Shown here one piece after another: positions 1 through 11,500 of a DNA stretch of 64,000 nt. The notes beneath the pieces are model-generated. The model worked only from the letters and a program-made list of their open reading frames with translations. It was not told the origin of the DNA and made no database searches. The position numbers were made by a program, and so were the translations under genes. The stretch is from Corbicula japonica (lineage: Eukaryota; Mollusca; Bivalvia; Venerida; Cyrenidae): the NCBI GenBank assembly GCA_038501625.1, contig JAZAYU010000009.1:5315396-5379395 (forward strand), written 5' to 3'. Position 1 is the stretch's first letter. Each line of letters starts with the position of its first letter.

Positions 1-59
1 GCCTCCCCACGCACCGAAAAAGAAGAGAGGAAAAGAGAGCATTTGTTTATAAGTATGTC

Positions 60-300
60 AAATTCAAATAAGGCACCACAAACAATGAACGAAAATGAGA
101 ATCATTTGGGTTACTGCCTTGAAACGGTCAGTGGCCAAATTATATTACCACTTGGGGTTTAAACCATGTTCAAATGTGCACCAACTTCACACTTGCCCAA
201 CATGTTCTCATATTAACACACTAGTACAATTTGTCTTTGTAAAGTAAGGTTTTCCTACAAAATGTAACATTCGCTTTCATAATGACTGCCACTTCACTCT
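60..300 (+). repeat. Dispersed repeat family (first copy)
   Basis: The text around GGTCAGTGGCCAAATTATAT and the downstream CACTTGCCCAACATG resembles stretches at about 940-1110 and 42700-43080. Conserved landmarks are a 'gtcagtggc' core, a 'ttaaaccaggttc'-like segment, 'caccaac-tc-cacttgcc', and a 'caaacaagt-caagttg' tail. No coding capacity. Probably an old interspersed element; type not determined. Confidence 0.5.
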
Positions 301-621
301 TCTCATTATTAGCAACTTGTTCTTTTTCGATTTCTTCTTCTCCTTTTTCGTCATTTATTATCCCACAAAGTGATTCCTTGTCTTTTCAATATCTATAATG
401 AAAAAAATGTAGAAGTTTTGCATTATTTACGCCAAAATTTATCTAAATCTCGTTTTTCTGGAAGTATATATTAAATATTATTTTACAAAAATTAAACTAT
501 ACTTTATCCGAAATTTAATCAACTTTTCATCTATTTCAATATCACAGTAGCGTTTTTATGTGCGGCTGTAAAATGTCTCCACGTACATTTAATTAGTGCT
601 GTCATCAATTACGTCATTTGA

Positions 622-1953
622 ATAGATGGAAAAGGCACATTAAAAGCCACTGAACACGACATAAATCAAAATATTACAGGCTCGTTCGGATTGAGTCTGT
701 TAATATGCAGTAATGGGAGTGCATATTAATGTCCACACTACCTAGCCCCGGGTTGAGCGCTACGCAATATTTATAAAAAAGATAAAATGGTGAAATATGC
801 ATAAAATTGTAACTTTGAAAGCCACCGATACCGACAAATATGAAAATATTGTATGCTCGGCTTGATTGCCACACGGCACAAACAACGCTACTGAGATAAT
901 TAAAAAGATGGAAACGAGACACCGAGAACAATAAACAAAAATGAAAACCCGAGGGTTTACTACATTGCCACTGGTGTATAAACCAGGTTCTAGGGTGCAC
1001 CAACATCGCACCTGCTGCAACAGTTTCTCATGTTGACAAACAAGTACAAGTTGCCTTGTGAATGAACTCCAATCCACCCATCTACACGATTGCATTGTTA
1101 ATTGGGTAGGTACTCGATAAACTTACTAAGACCAGAGCAGATGCTAGTTGCGATCACAGAAAGATCCGATATAACACAAATAGACTGATCCATGGCTTCC
1201 TATAAGTCCCATTATACTTTATTCGTTTAACCCATGCTCACACGAAAACATGTTTCCCATATAGTACTTCTAAACCACCGTTTATTTCAACGTTTTTGTA
1301 TCTTGATTATGCAGCATTTGTCTTAAGCTGAATATTGAACTTACTATCTACATAAACTTCAGTATCTGTTTATCATTGTGCAAATTAACCATTCAACAGA
1401 TAAACGATTAATCAAATACACTGTTTTATTTGGTCATTTAAAGGTATTTTCTTTGTAACGGTTTCCTTTTTTATTCTGTAGATTATGGCAGTGTGGAAAT
1501 GCTATGCTTACTTGTTCTGTGGATATGTCTGTCACTACAGATGTGGTGCTTCCAACACACCTGACATGGTATCGCTAGACCAATGATAATTACAACTACA
1601 ACACATATCACAATTAAACTTCTGTTTAAGTTGCCATTGATTTTTGCATTCTTTTCATTTGTGTGGCGTGCTAAAATAAACGAATTGAGAAATTATTATT
1701 TTTGTATAATTTGTTATTTCATTCCGCACTGAAGGTTCCATGTTCATCGCCATATGCATAATATCGTTTGGGATGGATCAAAATTGTACTGTTTATTCGT
1801 GTAAATATTGCATTGCGCTCAATCCAGGGCTAGGCGGCGTGGGAAGTAATATGCATCTCAATTTTTGCCAATGAACAGGCTCAATCAAACCGAGCCTGCA
1901 ATATTTTCATATTTGTCGTGTTCTGTGACTTTCAATGTTCCCTTTTCTTCTAT
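622..1953. mobile_element. Foldback element with ~155-bp inverted arms
   Basis: The stretch at about 622-779 reappears inverted at about 1797-1953. Both arms share the GCAGGCTCG-type core and the GAGCGC...GCAATATTTA inner edge, with scattered mismatches. The interior of about 1 kb has no convincing ORF and carries one copy of a dispersed repeat (940-1110, TTACCACATTGG-type). Long inverted arms without coding capacity fit a non-autonomous foldback/MITE-like DNA transposon. I did not find a clean target-site duplication, so the superfamily is unassigned. ORFs called across this interval are repeat sequence. Confidence 0.6.
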
Positions 1954-2350
1954 TTTAAGGTAAACTACATAGACTCGTACGTGTAGTTTGGTTCTATTTA
2001 ATGGCAGTTTCGTTCACTTGTATTTGAATAACATTTGTTTATCACTTACTTTAATAAGTGGCTAGTTTCATTTCTCTAAAACTTTTACATAAGCATGTTT
2101 GGAACGTGATATTGTGATTGAGTTTTATTTCGCACTGATTATGTCCGTGCATTTTGCTCGCAAGCACACGTGCAGTCAAACTCACGGCAAAAGTATTGAT
2201 GTAATGTTTGGAAATCAACTTTTATATTTAGTCATTTTCGTGTTTAAAAACTATTTTTGCGCTTTTTCTAAAAGGATTGCGACTTACAAAAGGTATTAGA
2301 GAACATTAGTAGGCAGTGCTATATATAAAGAACCTCGTGCTCAAAAATAC

Positions 2351-2552
2351 CTTCATATTCCGGACATTCTTTACGGCATTCATCCGTCGTCAACGTCTGG
2401 TCACTCATATAACAGATATCACTACATGGTGAACATGTTTTGACAGTTAGATCATAAAACTGATCTTTGGCGCATCTCGCTGATAGCGGTATTCCAAAAC
2501 AAGTAATTAACAACGAAACAATTAAATAAACACCTGACAATGTTATTGCCAT
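2351..2552 (-). CDS. TNF-receptor-type cysteine-rich protein, first coding exon (partial gene)
   Basis: Read from the ATG at 2552 downward, the first 25 residues form a good secretion signal (hydrophobic LIVSLLITCFGIPLSA). After this come six cysteines at residues 27, 40, 43, 47, 59 and 63, spaced like one TNF-receptor cysteine-rich repeat (C-x12-C-x2-C-x3-C-x11-C-x3-C). The phrase YDLTVKTCSPC is close in style to BCMA-type receptors. A splice donor AAG|GTATTT follows at 2350, so the track stop at 2319 is intronic read-through. The membrane and cytoplasmic exons would lie at lower coordinates, within 1-2350 or off the left edge; I did not find them. Expected role by family: type I or III surface receptor for TNF-like ligands. 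The alternative is another secreted protein with a six-Cys module. Confidence 0.6.
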
Positions 2553-2769
2553 ATCAACATATATTTAAAATAAATGGCTGCCCATTTTTCTCGGGTCGCA
2601 AATCAATTGTTTTAAAATCATACACATGGTACCTACTTATGATTTATACTTATATTTATACTTAATTATCCAAAGTTTCCACGAGATAATCCTGTTTCAA
2701 ATGTGATTTGGCTTTCGAAACGTTACAATATACATGCATAAACTATGTTGATAAGAAATGAGGGATGTC

Positions 2770-2965
2770 CATTAAACACTTCGATTTATAAACGAAACAC
2801 TTTGTTTTACATTGAAACACTTCGATTATACAAAAAACGAAACACTTTACTTTTACAATAATACACCTCGCTTTTACAATGAAAAACTTTGATTATACAA
2901 TGAAATCCTTCCGTTCTTACTATGAAACACTTCGTTTTTCAAATGAAACGCTAAGTTTTTTTACA
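2770..2965 (+). repeat. Short imperfect tandem repeat (AAACACTTCG units)
   Basis: The phrase 'gaaacacttcg' or 'gaaacactttg', followed by an AT-rich spacer with 'ttttacaat', recurs about eight times at roughly 22-28-bp spacing. It is degenerate and non-coding. The ORF at 2879-3100 is built from it and is not credible. Confidence 0.6.
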
Positions 2966-3121
2966 ATCAGAAATTTTTCGTATTTTACAATCAGAAATTC
3001 CAAGACGCTGAGTTATACTCAAATCAGAGTGACTGACCTATTTACATCAACAATGTTTTTCTTGTTTGTTGTTGTTTTGTTGTTTTTTTTCGAAAATTAA
3101 ATTCAAATTTTACAAGTTTTG

Positions 3122-3205
3122 TCGGATAACTACGGTTGATTCTATTACGTTGCTTTCCTTTCTTCACATGAAGAATGAAAGCAATGTAATAGAACCAACC
3201 GTGTG
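3122..3205. repeat. Imperfect palindrome (~84 bp)
   Basis: The left arm GGTTGATTCTATTACGTTGC pairs with GCAATGTAATAGAACCAACC across a short centre containing TTCACATGAA. It could be a small MITE or hairpin. No function can be assigned from sequence. Confidence 0.6.
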
Positions 3206-3927
3206 TATTCAATGTTGTCTCGCTTTTTCATTTTAATAGTTTATTGGTTAATTTTCATATCGCCGCAGATTACGTCCTTGTTTTTATTTCGGTAAACTGA
3301 TATAATCCCTTGAATAATAATATCCACAACTTCTGAATTTCACTTCCATTAATTTTATTTAACACTTATGTAGACACAATTTTTAACGTCTATAAACAAA
3401 TAAAATATCATCAAAATGTGCATAGCAATGAATGTTAAGCATTTTATTACTTTACTATTTATTTGAAGAAATAATTATTGGGCGGATAATTATTTATTTA
3501 AATACAATGGGGGATAATTTAAATAAATAGGGTAAAAATACATTTGGATAGTGAAAAGAAACTGAATGCAATTTACAATGAACGTAATCTTGGCATAACT
3601 GAAACAAATTTAAAACGGGGTTATCGGTACCACAAATAAAGGAAAACCTTTTGCAAGTTTTTTCGCCGATACCCAGATTTCATTCACAAATACAGGTGCA
3701 GTGTGAATCACCTGCAATAAGGTATTTCTCAGCCAGTATTATATGGAGATAGCTTTTATAAACTAAAGCAAATTAAAGCAATGTAAAGTTAATAGTAAAG
3801 CTTTCAAAGTTATAAGCAACATTAATTTTCTTATTTAAGTCATAACTCAAAACTATTCAAGTCGGCGTTATCATTCTTGTTGTCTCATAAGGATCTATTC
3901 ATGCAGATGATATTCCATGCATTGAGT

Positions 3928-4000
3928 CAGGGACCGACAAATTCCTAAATTTCGTTGTTGCCCATTGGGCAAGTAGATTTTTTATCTGGTTGCCCGGAAA
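3928..4000 (-). mobile_element. hAT-like element end (fragment)
   Basis: CAGGGACCGACAAATTCC followed by TTGCCCATTGGGCAA matches, in reverse orientation, the right ends of the elements at 39329-40469 and 45930-47263. The other terminus was not found nearby, so this is a truncated or solo end. Confidence 0.5.
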
Positions 4001-4211
4001 ATTGAGTAAAATCATCAATTGTAAAACACAGGTTGTTATTCAATAACATTTCTTAAACTATCCATCATATAAAACAAAAACAAAATGCATAATTATACCT
4101 GCTTTATTATAAATTAAAATAACATCAATGCATTTTATTTCAAAATAAAACTATGAATCCAGTCACATAGTTATCACTTGGATTGTCACATCATAATCTT
4201 GATATCTTAGC

Positions 4212-4318
4212 TCTTCATCATCTTGGTCTGCCTCAGAATCCACTGGTGCTGGACATATGATGCTTTCATGTGGGAGTGGATGGATTTGAAGTTTGCAGTT
4301 GCAGCATCACTCTCTTTC
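4212..4318 (-). CDS. Possible third exon of the same gene
   Basis: The acceptor has a run of about twelve T before GTATCTAG. One frame is open to TAA and reads KESDAATANFKSIHSHMKAS and onward, but it needs a phase-2 junction that the visible exon 2 does not supply. The phase-1 reading closes sooner. It may be a 3' UTR exon or a variant exon. Confidence 0.3.
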
Positions 4319-5506
4319 CTAGATACAAAAAAAAAAAACAATCACTGGTGACTAAAATACATAAATGGCTATATCCAGCTTAAATGCATTAAGTTTGAAA
4401 AGATACTTACATAAGGGATGTATGTTTTTAATTATTTTTAATAGAACTATATGCCCAGACCACTTAAACTATTTTGTTCTTGTGATACGTGATTTACACT
4501 GACTAACTATTATGAAATAGCATATATATGACTTTTGATTGCGCAAAAGCGGACTACAAATCTGTAAAAATGTTTGCTGTTTTATATCTATTTTTGCATA
4601 TATCATATTTATATAGTTAATTTTTAGCGTTCTCAAAATATTTTTCGGAGGCTATGTATTTTAATCAATGTAAAAACAAACTAATTATCTCCCTTTTTAC
4701 ATTAGACAACGTCTATCGCTAAACGTGTATTTACCTTCGTATCACAAAACGATCCTTTCTAATCCTATAACTGAACCCAGTATAGCTAATGAATCAACAA
4801 ATTGAAGCATTTCTTCAAAATTCAACTGAGGAAGAATGAGAGGAACAGTCAGTCCTGTAAGATAATCGATCTTGTTTGGGCATAACTCGATTAAAGAAGC
4901 AACTGTGATCTAATTAATTCAATCATTGGCAATCAACTTACCTAATACAATTATTGAGTTAAAAGAACAAGTACTTTCAACGTTAACAACATTTAAAAAA
5001 GTGAAATTTGCATATCAGGAATGGCCACATCCAGTAAACACAGTCTCTCCAGACAGCCCAAAAAAAGAAAAGACGAGAACCTAGCTATAGTCATTTGAAA
5101 AGGGCTTGACTCAAGAGAGTTAACCATGAGTTACAAATGGCTAAGACCATGCAGATGATATATTCTATGTATTAAGTTGAAACAGGAGGAATTGTTCTTG
5201 TTGTTGCTCATGCATATATATTCAAAGTACATAAGAGAATAAGATAGGCCGTTTTGCAGTCTTTGTTCGCCTTTCCTATGAATCGTAAATAAAGAGATAT
5301 GCCAATATCCCTTTGTATAAACAAATACCAATCATATCCCTTACCAGTTGAAGAGGTAAGGCGTAAAGCATTACTAAACTCATCTCAACGTTATCTGGAA
5401 CGTGCCTGTGGAAGAGTCTAAAAGTCTGTTCGAGATATAACGTGTAACTAGTCCGTTTGCGTACCAGTCTAGCGAACTTGTTAACTTCCTTTTCCTGTTT
5501 CGCCAT
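4212..5506 (-). CDS. Unrecognised gene, head-to-head with RPS24
   Basis: I do not recognise this protein. Exon 1 (5329-5506) opens with an ATG in a lysine-rich start (MAKQEKEVNKFARLVRKR) and ends at a donor ATTG|GTATTT. Exon 2 (4742-4854) follows an acceptor CTTACAG and joins in phase to give ...QLVRDMIG|LTVPLILPQL..., closing at TGA for 96 residues. The predicted product is helical and hydrophobic toward the end, without clear domains. A strong donor (GAAG|GTAAAT at 4734) lies 7 bases past the TGA, and an acceptor with a long T tract precedes 4318, so the mRNA probably continues. Exon 3 (from 4318) is open in another phase to a TAA near 4212. Either the stop is genuine or the transcript is alternatively spliced or decayed. 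The start codon lies inside the RPS24 5' UTR on the opposite strand. Confidence 0.5.
4742..4854 (-). CDS. Unrecognised gene, exon 2 to in-frame TGA
   Basis: Acceptor TTATCTTACAG precedes 4854. Two phase bases and 36 codons follow, ending FVDSLAILGSVIGLERIVL, then TGA at 4742-4744. The other two frames are closed, so this is the only possible reading. Confidence 0.45.
5329..5506 (-). CDS. Unrecognised gene, exon 1
   Basis: 59 complete codons plus one base. The basic N-terminus is encoded antisense to the RPS24 polypyrimidine tract. An alternative donor CTG|GTAAGG at about 5347 looks stronger but is out of phase with exon 2; the donor at 5328 keeps the frame. Confidence 0.5.
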
Positions 5507-5518
5507 CGGTGATTAACC
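5485..5518 (+). promoter_or_regulatory. RPS24: RPS24 5' TOP tract / short 5' UTR
   Basis: A pyrimidine run begins at C5485 (CTTCCTTTTCCTGTTTCGCC), just upstream of the AACC-ATG at 5519. This is the terminal oligopyrimidine arrangement of ribosomal-protein mRNAs, which couples their translation to growth signalling through TOR. The precise start site is inferred from the motif, not observed. Confidence 0.65.
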
Positions 5519-8500
5519 ATGGTAAACAATTTTGTAAAACATTAATCGGTTTAAATCGGAATGACTAGTGTTTGGTAGACGTTTTCAGTAATCGGCTGAT
5601 AATTGTTAAACTGTCGAGATTAGTCTAAGTTTTGTGAATAACTTGAGTAAAACTTTTCTGATCGTTATTTGCACTTATAAACAGTCATAAACAAAAAATG
5701 GAATTCTGTTGATTTTTGGATCACCTCCCATCAATAGTATATTCACGAACAGACTTAGTGGAGTCACTTGCACCCTAAATGCCATTAACTTGTTCACAAC
5801 TGAAGTTACTAAACGGCTGGTATACCATAATATCGATTTTTTAACAAATTCTGACTGCTGAAAATTCTGTATCCAAATTTCAATTTTGAATTTTTAATAA
5901 TAATATTGTGGTCAGAACGAAGCCCTATAAATCCACAAAGCATTAGTAACCTAGCCAATATGGCACAACCAAAGGCATCATAACAGTGGACATTGTGTAA
6001 AAAACATGTAATGCAGTAACTTTTTGCTTAAAATTGATTGGGGAAATTTTATACCAAGCCTGTTTGATAAGACAGGTTTGCACACCAGGGCACTTGCTAG
6101 GAGACTTGGGAGAAGTCCTCCCAAAAGTGAACCGACCTCCCTTCTTTGAGCTATCATGAAACTATGTCTATTCGCACTTACTTGTGTATAAATCCAAGTG
6201 TATTCTAATATTTAGTTGGACTAAACTTTAAGCATCAGCTGATCTTTCTAATTTTTATTTTCAGAGTGACGGCACAGCAACGATTCGTACTCGGAAATTT
6301 ATGACAAATCGTCTGCTTTGCCGGAGGCAGATGGTAACTTATTATTCTTATTATTAATGTTTGTTAAAAATCCTAGTTCACCTCACTTTCATTTTTAATT
6401 ATCGTTGTGTAAGAAATTGGGGAAAATATATAAAAATAAATGTAATTCCAGTTGTTCATTATTGGGTCAGAAATATGGACTTATAACCATGTCATGCTAT
6501 GGCCCATGATGGTACAATATTTGAACTACTTCTTAGTTCCCATGTTCAGGGTTTGTGATGAACTGAATTGTCTGAATTAGTTCTTTTGTGAAATGATAAA
6601 CTGAATTGTCGAATGAGTTCTTTTGTGAAATAGCCGTTATATTTTTTTTTGTTTTCGGTCACCAGCAGGGAATCCACTAGCTACTAAATCTCAAGGGTCA
6701 ATACATTTTAAATAGAACCAACTTAAAACAACTGGGGTCAAAATAAGTGTGTTTTGTTTAAAGATAAACTGACACGTGCTTAGTTTCCAACAAAATACTT
6801 TCCAATTTATGTAATTACCCATATCTCAAATAAATAAATCTATTTCATGCACAAAAAACGCCATAAATTAGCATAGACATCCACAAATTCAGCGCTCCAA
6901 AAATCGCTAGAATTTCGGACTGGGCAGCTTAATATCGTCATTGGATCTTTTGCGCTTATGAAGGATAGTGTAAATAGTACACTTATTTGATTATATTTAC
7001 AGTGATTTGATGATAAATTTTAATGACAATGGAAATTTTTGCTGTTATCAATTGTAAAAAAACAATCAAACCAAAACGATATTAGCTTCTTTAGATACTC
7101 GAAGGAGAATACAGAAAATTTCGGTTGAAATATGAAAAAGGAAAGGGCTGTACGCAAAGACCTATTGTCCCGCATATCTGCAAACACAATTAATATCGGC
7201 ATTGTTTTGTTAAAAATCCAATTAATAATAATAATAAATGCCAATTTGTTTTCGTAAATGTTTTCAATCCGACGCGTTGTCGACTATATTACTTTAGATA
7301 CATGAGCAATGTAAATACGTAGCCAAAACGTAAGTTATGCCACAACAAGACCTGTACTGAAGACAAAAAAGAGCCGAGAAAATTTTTTGCATAACTAAAA
7401 TCAATTTTTTTTTTATAATTTGGTAACAGCAATAGCTTGAGACTTAAATATAATAAATATATTAAATACCATCGGTGAGTATGACGTGAAGGCTTATTTG
7501 TGGGAAAATGTTTCAGGAAATATGTACAGTAATACTGGTTTGCACAATTTCTATAAATTTCTACGGGATTTTGCAAATATCTTATCCTGTAGTACTTGCC
7601 CAACAAAAAAAAACAGACTAGCATTGCAGTATTAACTATTGAGTTTACTCTTCTTATTTTCTGGAGTGGGATCAATAATGAATATAAGACAACATCAGTA
7701 CCAATGTAATTCATGTCAATAAATTTAATATAATTATAAATAAAGTCTTGCGATAATATTGGAATACAAAACTTCACATACTTTCATAAAATTAATTGAC
7801 TATCGGCCATACGTGATATACATGACAATTGTCTGAATACTGCCTGCTCCCCGTGGATGTAGAGTGCGAGGCATATATCACAAGTCCTTTGATCACCGGA
7901 TGCACTGATTAAATCAGTGATTTGGGGACTGGGGCCAGTAATATCATGTTATACTAGAGCGTGGCCGGCAGAGGTCCCAGATAGTTAGCAGCATAGATCA
8001 CACGCTTGTCACCGAACCAATAAAACAGAACAGGGAGAAATACCTTGCGCTTTTATGGATATCAATTAACAGTATTTGTCTTGATTAGAGCAAATTTAAT
8101 CAATATGCTTTCTTTACATCTCTACTTTGTGGCTGTGCGCGAAGGATTTACGAGTATTTCTGAAATGCATATTCTTTATACGCATTTTTACTAAAAAATA
8201 AAGAAACTGTTAGAGTTCTGTATCATTGGCATTTAAAACCAGATTTAGGATAGCAACACATTTTGATATTTGTGTATAAATCGCCTATTTGCTAAGAGCA
8301 GAATTATTAATATTCTAGTGCATACAGCCATAGGCGGATACAAAAGGGGAAGTGACGGGGTTATATCTTTGTTTTTAGCTCACCAGAGCCGAAGGCTCTG
8401 AGTGAGCTATTGTGATCAGAGGGGCACCAGATGTCCGTCGTCCGTCGTCCGTCAACATTTTCTTTGTTAACGCGATAGAGGCCACAGTTTTCAACCGATT

Positions 8501-11500
8501 TTCATCAAACTTGGTCAGAATGTTTCTCTTGGTGGTGTGATGACCCCTATTGAAACTGGGTCATCTTGGGTCAAAAACTAGGTCACTAGGTCAGATTAAA
8601 GCAAAAATTTTGTTAATGCAATAGAGGTCACATTTTTTATCTGATTGTCATCAAATTTGGTATGAATATTGATATTAATGATCTCTACTCAAATTATTAA
8701 AATCATGTTCTTGAATTGCCCAGGGGCCCCGCCCTGGGGTTTTCAAAATTTTTTTCTTTTAAATTCTGTTTTTAACCTTTGATTTTCTATAGTTATCAAC
8801 CAGATTTTGGCACAAACTTTATACCATCTAAAAATTCAATCTTTCCTGAACAATTCATTCACTGGTTGTTCAGTGATAAAATTTGAAACAAAAATTTTAG
8901 TAGCAGAGTGAAAATTTTAAGTGACAAAATTTCAATAGTTCTACCTGTCTTCAGCTATATTAAGATGTATAAGAATGCATTATGGAGTTCAATGCTCTGG
9001 TTGCTGGTCATATTAAATGACCTACTGAACTTTCCTGCTTAGATCTGTGTTATGCAATATTAAGAACTTTGCTCTGGAAGTTTTTATAGGGTAAATTTTG
9101 ACATATTCTATGAAATAATCATTTGTAATTTATAGCACTGAACATGGGCTTTTGTGAATATTTTGTTCAAATTTGTAAGTAAAGCAACAACAACAACAAC
9201 AACAAATTTGAAGTACATTCACAAAATGTTCAGACTATATTAACCCTTTCATCCATATACACAACTTTTTGCATGGGCGACAGTGTAGATCCAGATCAGC
9301 CGGCACATCCAAACAATCTGATCAGGATCTGCACTGTTCGCTTTTTTATGTATTAGGTTATTTCTAACTAAAATGGGACCAGTGCAGATCCTGATCAGAC
9401 GGCAGGAATGTGCCAGCTGATCTGGATCTACTTGTTCCACCTGCGTAAAAATGCGTATATAAGGAGGAAAGGGTTATGTTGTACGTGTATGTATAAAAAA
9501 TGGCTAGTTAATTGGAGGTCTCAGAACTCCAGCATGTGATTTTTTTCTAAGACTAGTATCAGTTTTCAGCAGTCATTTGCTTGAGAATTGAGTATGGTCT
9601 CTAGTCTCAGTTTTATTGTCTTTAGCCCTGATCTTGACCAAACTCTTTCCACTCGTACATATTTTTTTGCTATGCCAACAGTGTAAATCCAGATCAGCTG
9701 GCTTATTTATGTAGTCTATTCAGGATCTGCACTGGTTGAATTTTAGTCAGAATTAACTGAACAAATAAAAAAGCTAACAGTGTAGATTTTGTTTAGCAAA
9801 AGGGATATGCTGACTGATCTGGATCTACACTGATTGTCCATTGAAAAAAAGTATATATATGGAGGAAAAGGTTAAGCATTTTTGTAGAAAAGGTTTAGTC
9901 TATTAATTTCAAGCAAACTACTGTCTCAAAAGAAAACAGAGAGAAAGAGCTCTTGTCCATGGTCAATGAATGACCTACTGAACTTTCCTGCTTAGATCTG
10001 TGTTATGCAATTTTAAGAACTTTGCTCTGGGAGTTTTTATAAGGTAAACAACATTCTTACTTTAAAGCACTTTGAATATCAGACTTTTCTTAATATTTTA
10101 TTCACTGTTTGTAATTAAAGCCCCAGCTTTAAAATTATAATAATATAAATAAGAATATACCACTAAAAACATCATTTTTGTCCAAATAGACTCCAATTTA
10201 TGACCTCTTTAACAGAACACAAAAGGTCTGGTCAAATTCTTTCTTATAGATGGGATTTTTAAATGATATTGTTAAATTGTCATTCACGAACTTTTAAGAA
10301 GCTAAATATAATGGAGCTATATTTAGCATTTATTTTTAACGACGCGACAACTTCATGCGCGATCTCGATTTCTGTGACGTTTCGGAAATCTTACTTTCGT
10401 TTTTAGTCGCGCGGACCAAATTTAATTCAGTAAATTAAAATTTTATTAGCCCGAACTAATGCTGCAAATTAGTGACTATAGTTCCAAATACATGTAATAT
10501 TTCATACAAGAGCGGGTTAAATTGAAGTAATGTCGCTTTAAAACACCAACTACAACAAATTTAAAGCTAATTCTTAAAATGTTCAGACTATATTAACCCT
10601 AGATCTAGATCAGTTGGCACATCCACCCATATTATTTTATCAGGATCTACACTGTTTGCTTTTTGATTCATTAGGTTATTTCTGACCCATTGGAACCACT
10701 GCAGATCCTGATCAGATGGCACAAATTTGCCGGCTGATCTGGATCTACACTTGTCGCAGATGCATAAAAATGGGTAATTATGGAGGAAAGGGTTAAAGAG
10801 AGGTTTCAGCTGTATACAGTGTATGTAAACAAACTGGCATATAAATAGGGGGTCTCAGAACTCATGCATTTCATTTTTTTCAGTTTTTGGCAGTCAGATG
10901 CTTGAGAATTGAGTATGGTCTCTAGTCTCAGTTTTATTGTCTGTCCGCCCGTCAGTACATTATGCATTAGTTTGTTGACACTCTAGCGGTCACATTTTTG
11001 CCTCGATTGTTTTGAAACTTGGTCAGGATGTTTGTCTAAATGATTTCTTAGATGAGTTTGAATATGGGTCATCTGGGTCCAAAAACTAGGTCACTGTTAC
11101 TAAAAATAGAATTTTCTTGTTAACACTCTAGCGGTCACATTTTTGCTTTGTTGTCATGAAACTTGGTCAGGATGTTCGTCTCGGTGATTTCTTGGACGAG
11201 TTCGAATATGGGTCATCTTGGTCTAAAAACAACATTAGTGCTTTTTAAAATAGAAATTTCTTGTTAACACTCTTGCCGTAACATTTTTGCTCCAATTGTC
11301 ATGAAACTTAGTCAGGATGTCTGTCCCAGTAATTTCTTGGATGTTCTTAGGATGTTTGTACCAATGATTTCTTGTACGTGTTCGAATATGGATCATCTGG
11401 GTCCAAAAACTAGGTCACTGTTACTAAAAATAGAATTTCCCTGTTAACACTGTTGCTGTGACATTTTTGCTCTGATTGTCATGAAACTTGGTCAGGATGT

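Noticed and set aside
674..1095. Two overlapping 110-codon minus ORFs
   Set aside because: They lie in the foldback element arms and dispersed repeat, with no domain or splice support.
7289..7777. 162-codon minus ORF in RPS24 intron 2
   Set aside because: AT-rich, low-complexity Leu/Tyr/Lys/Ile composition, no motif, no splice or regulatory context. Expected by chance in 13 kb of AT-rich intron.
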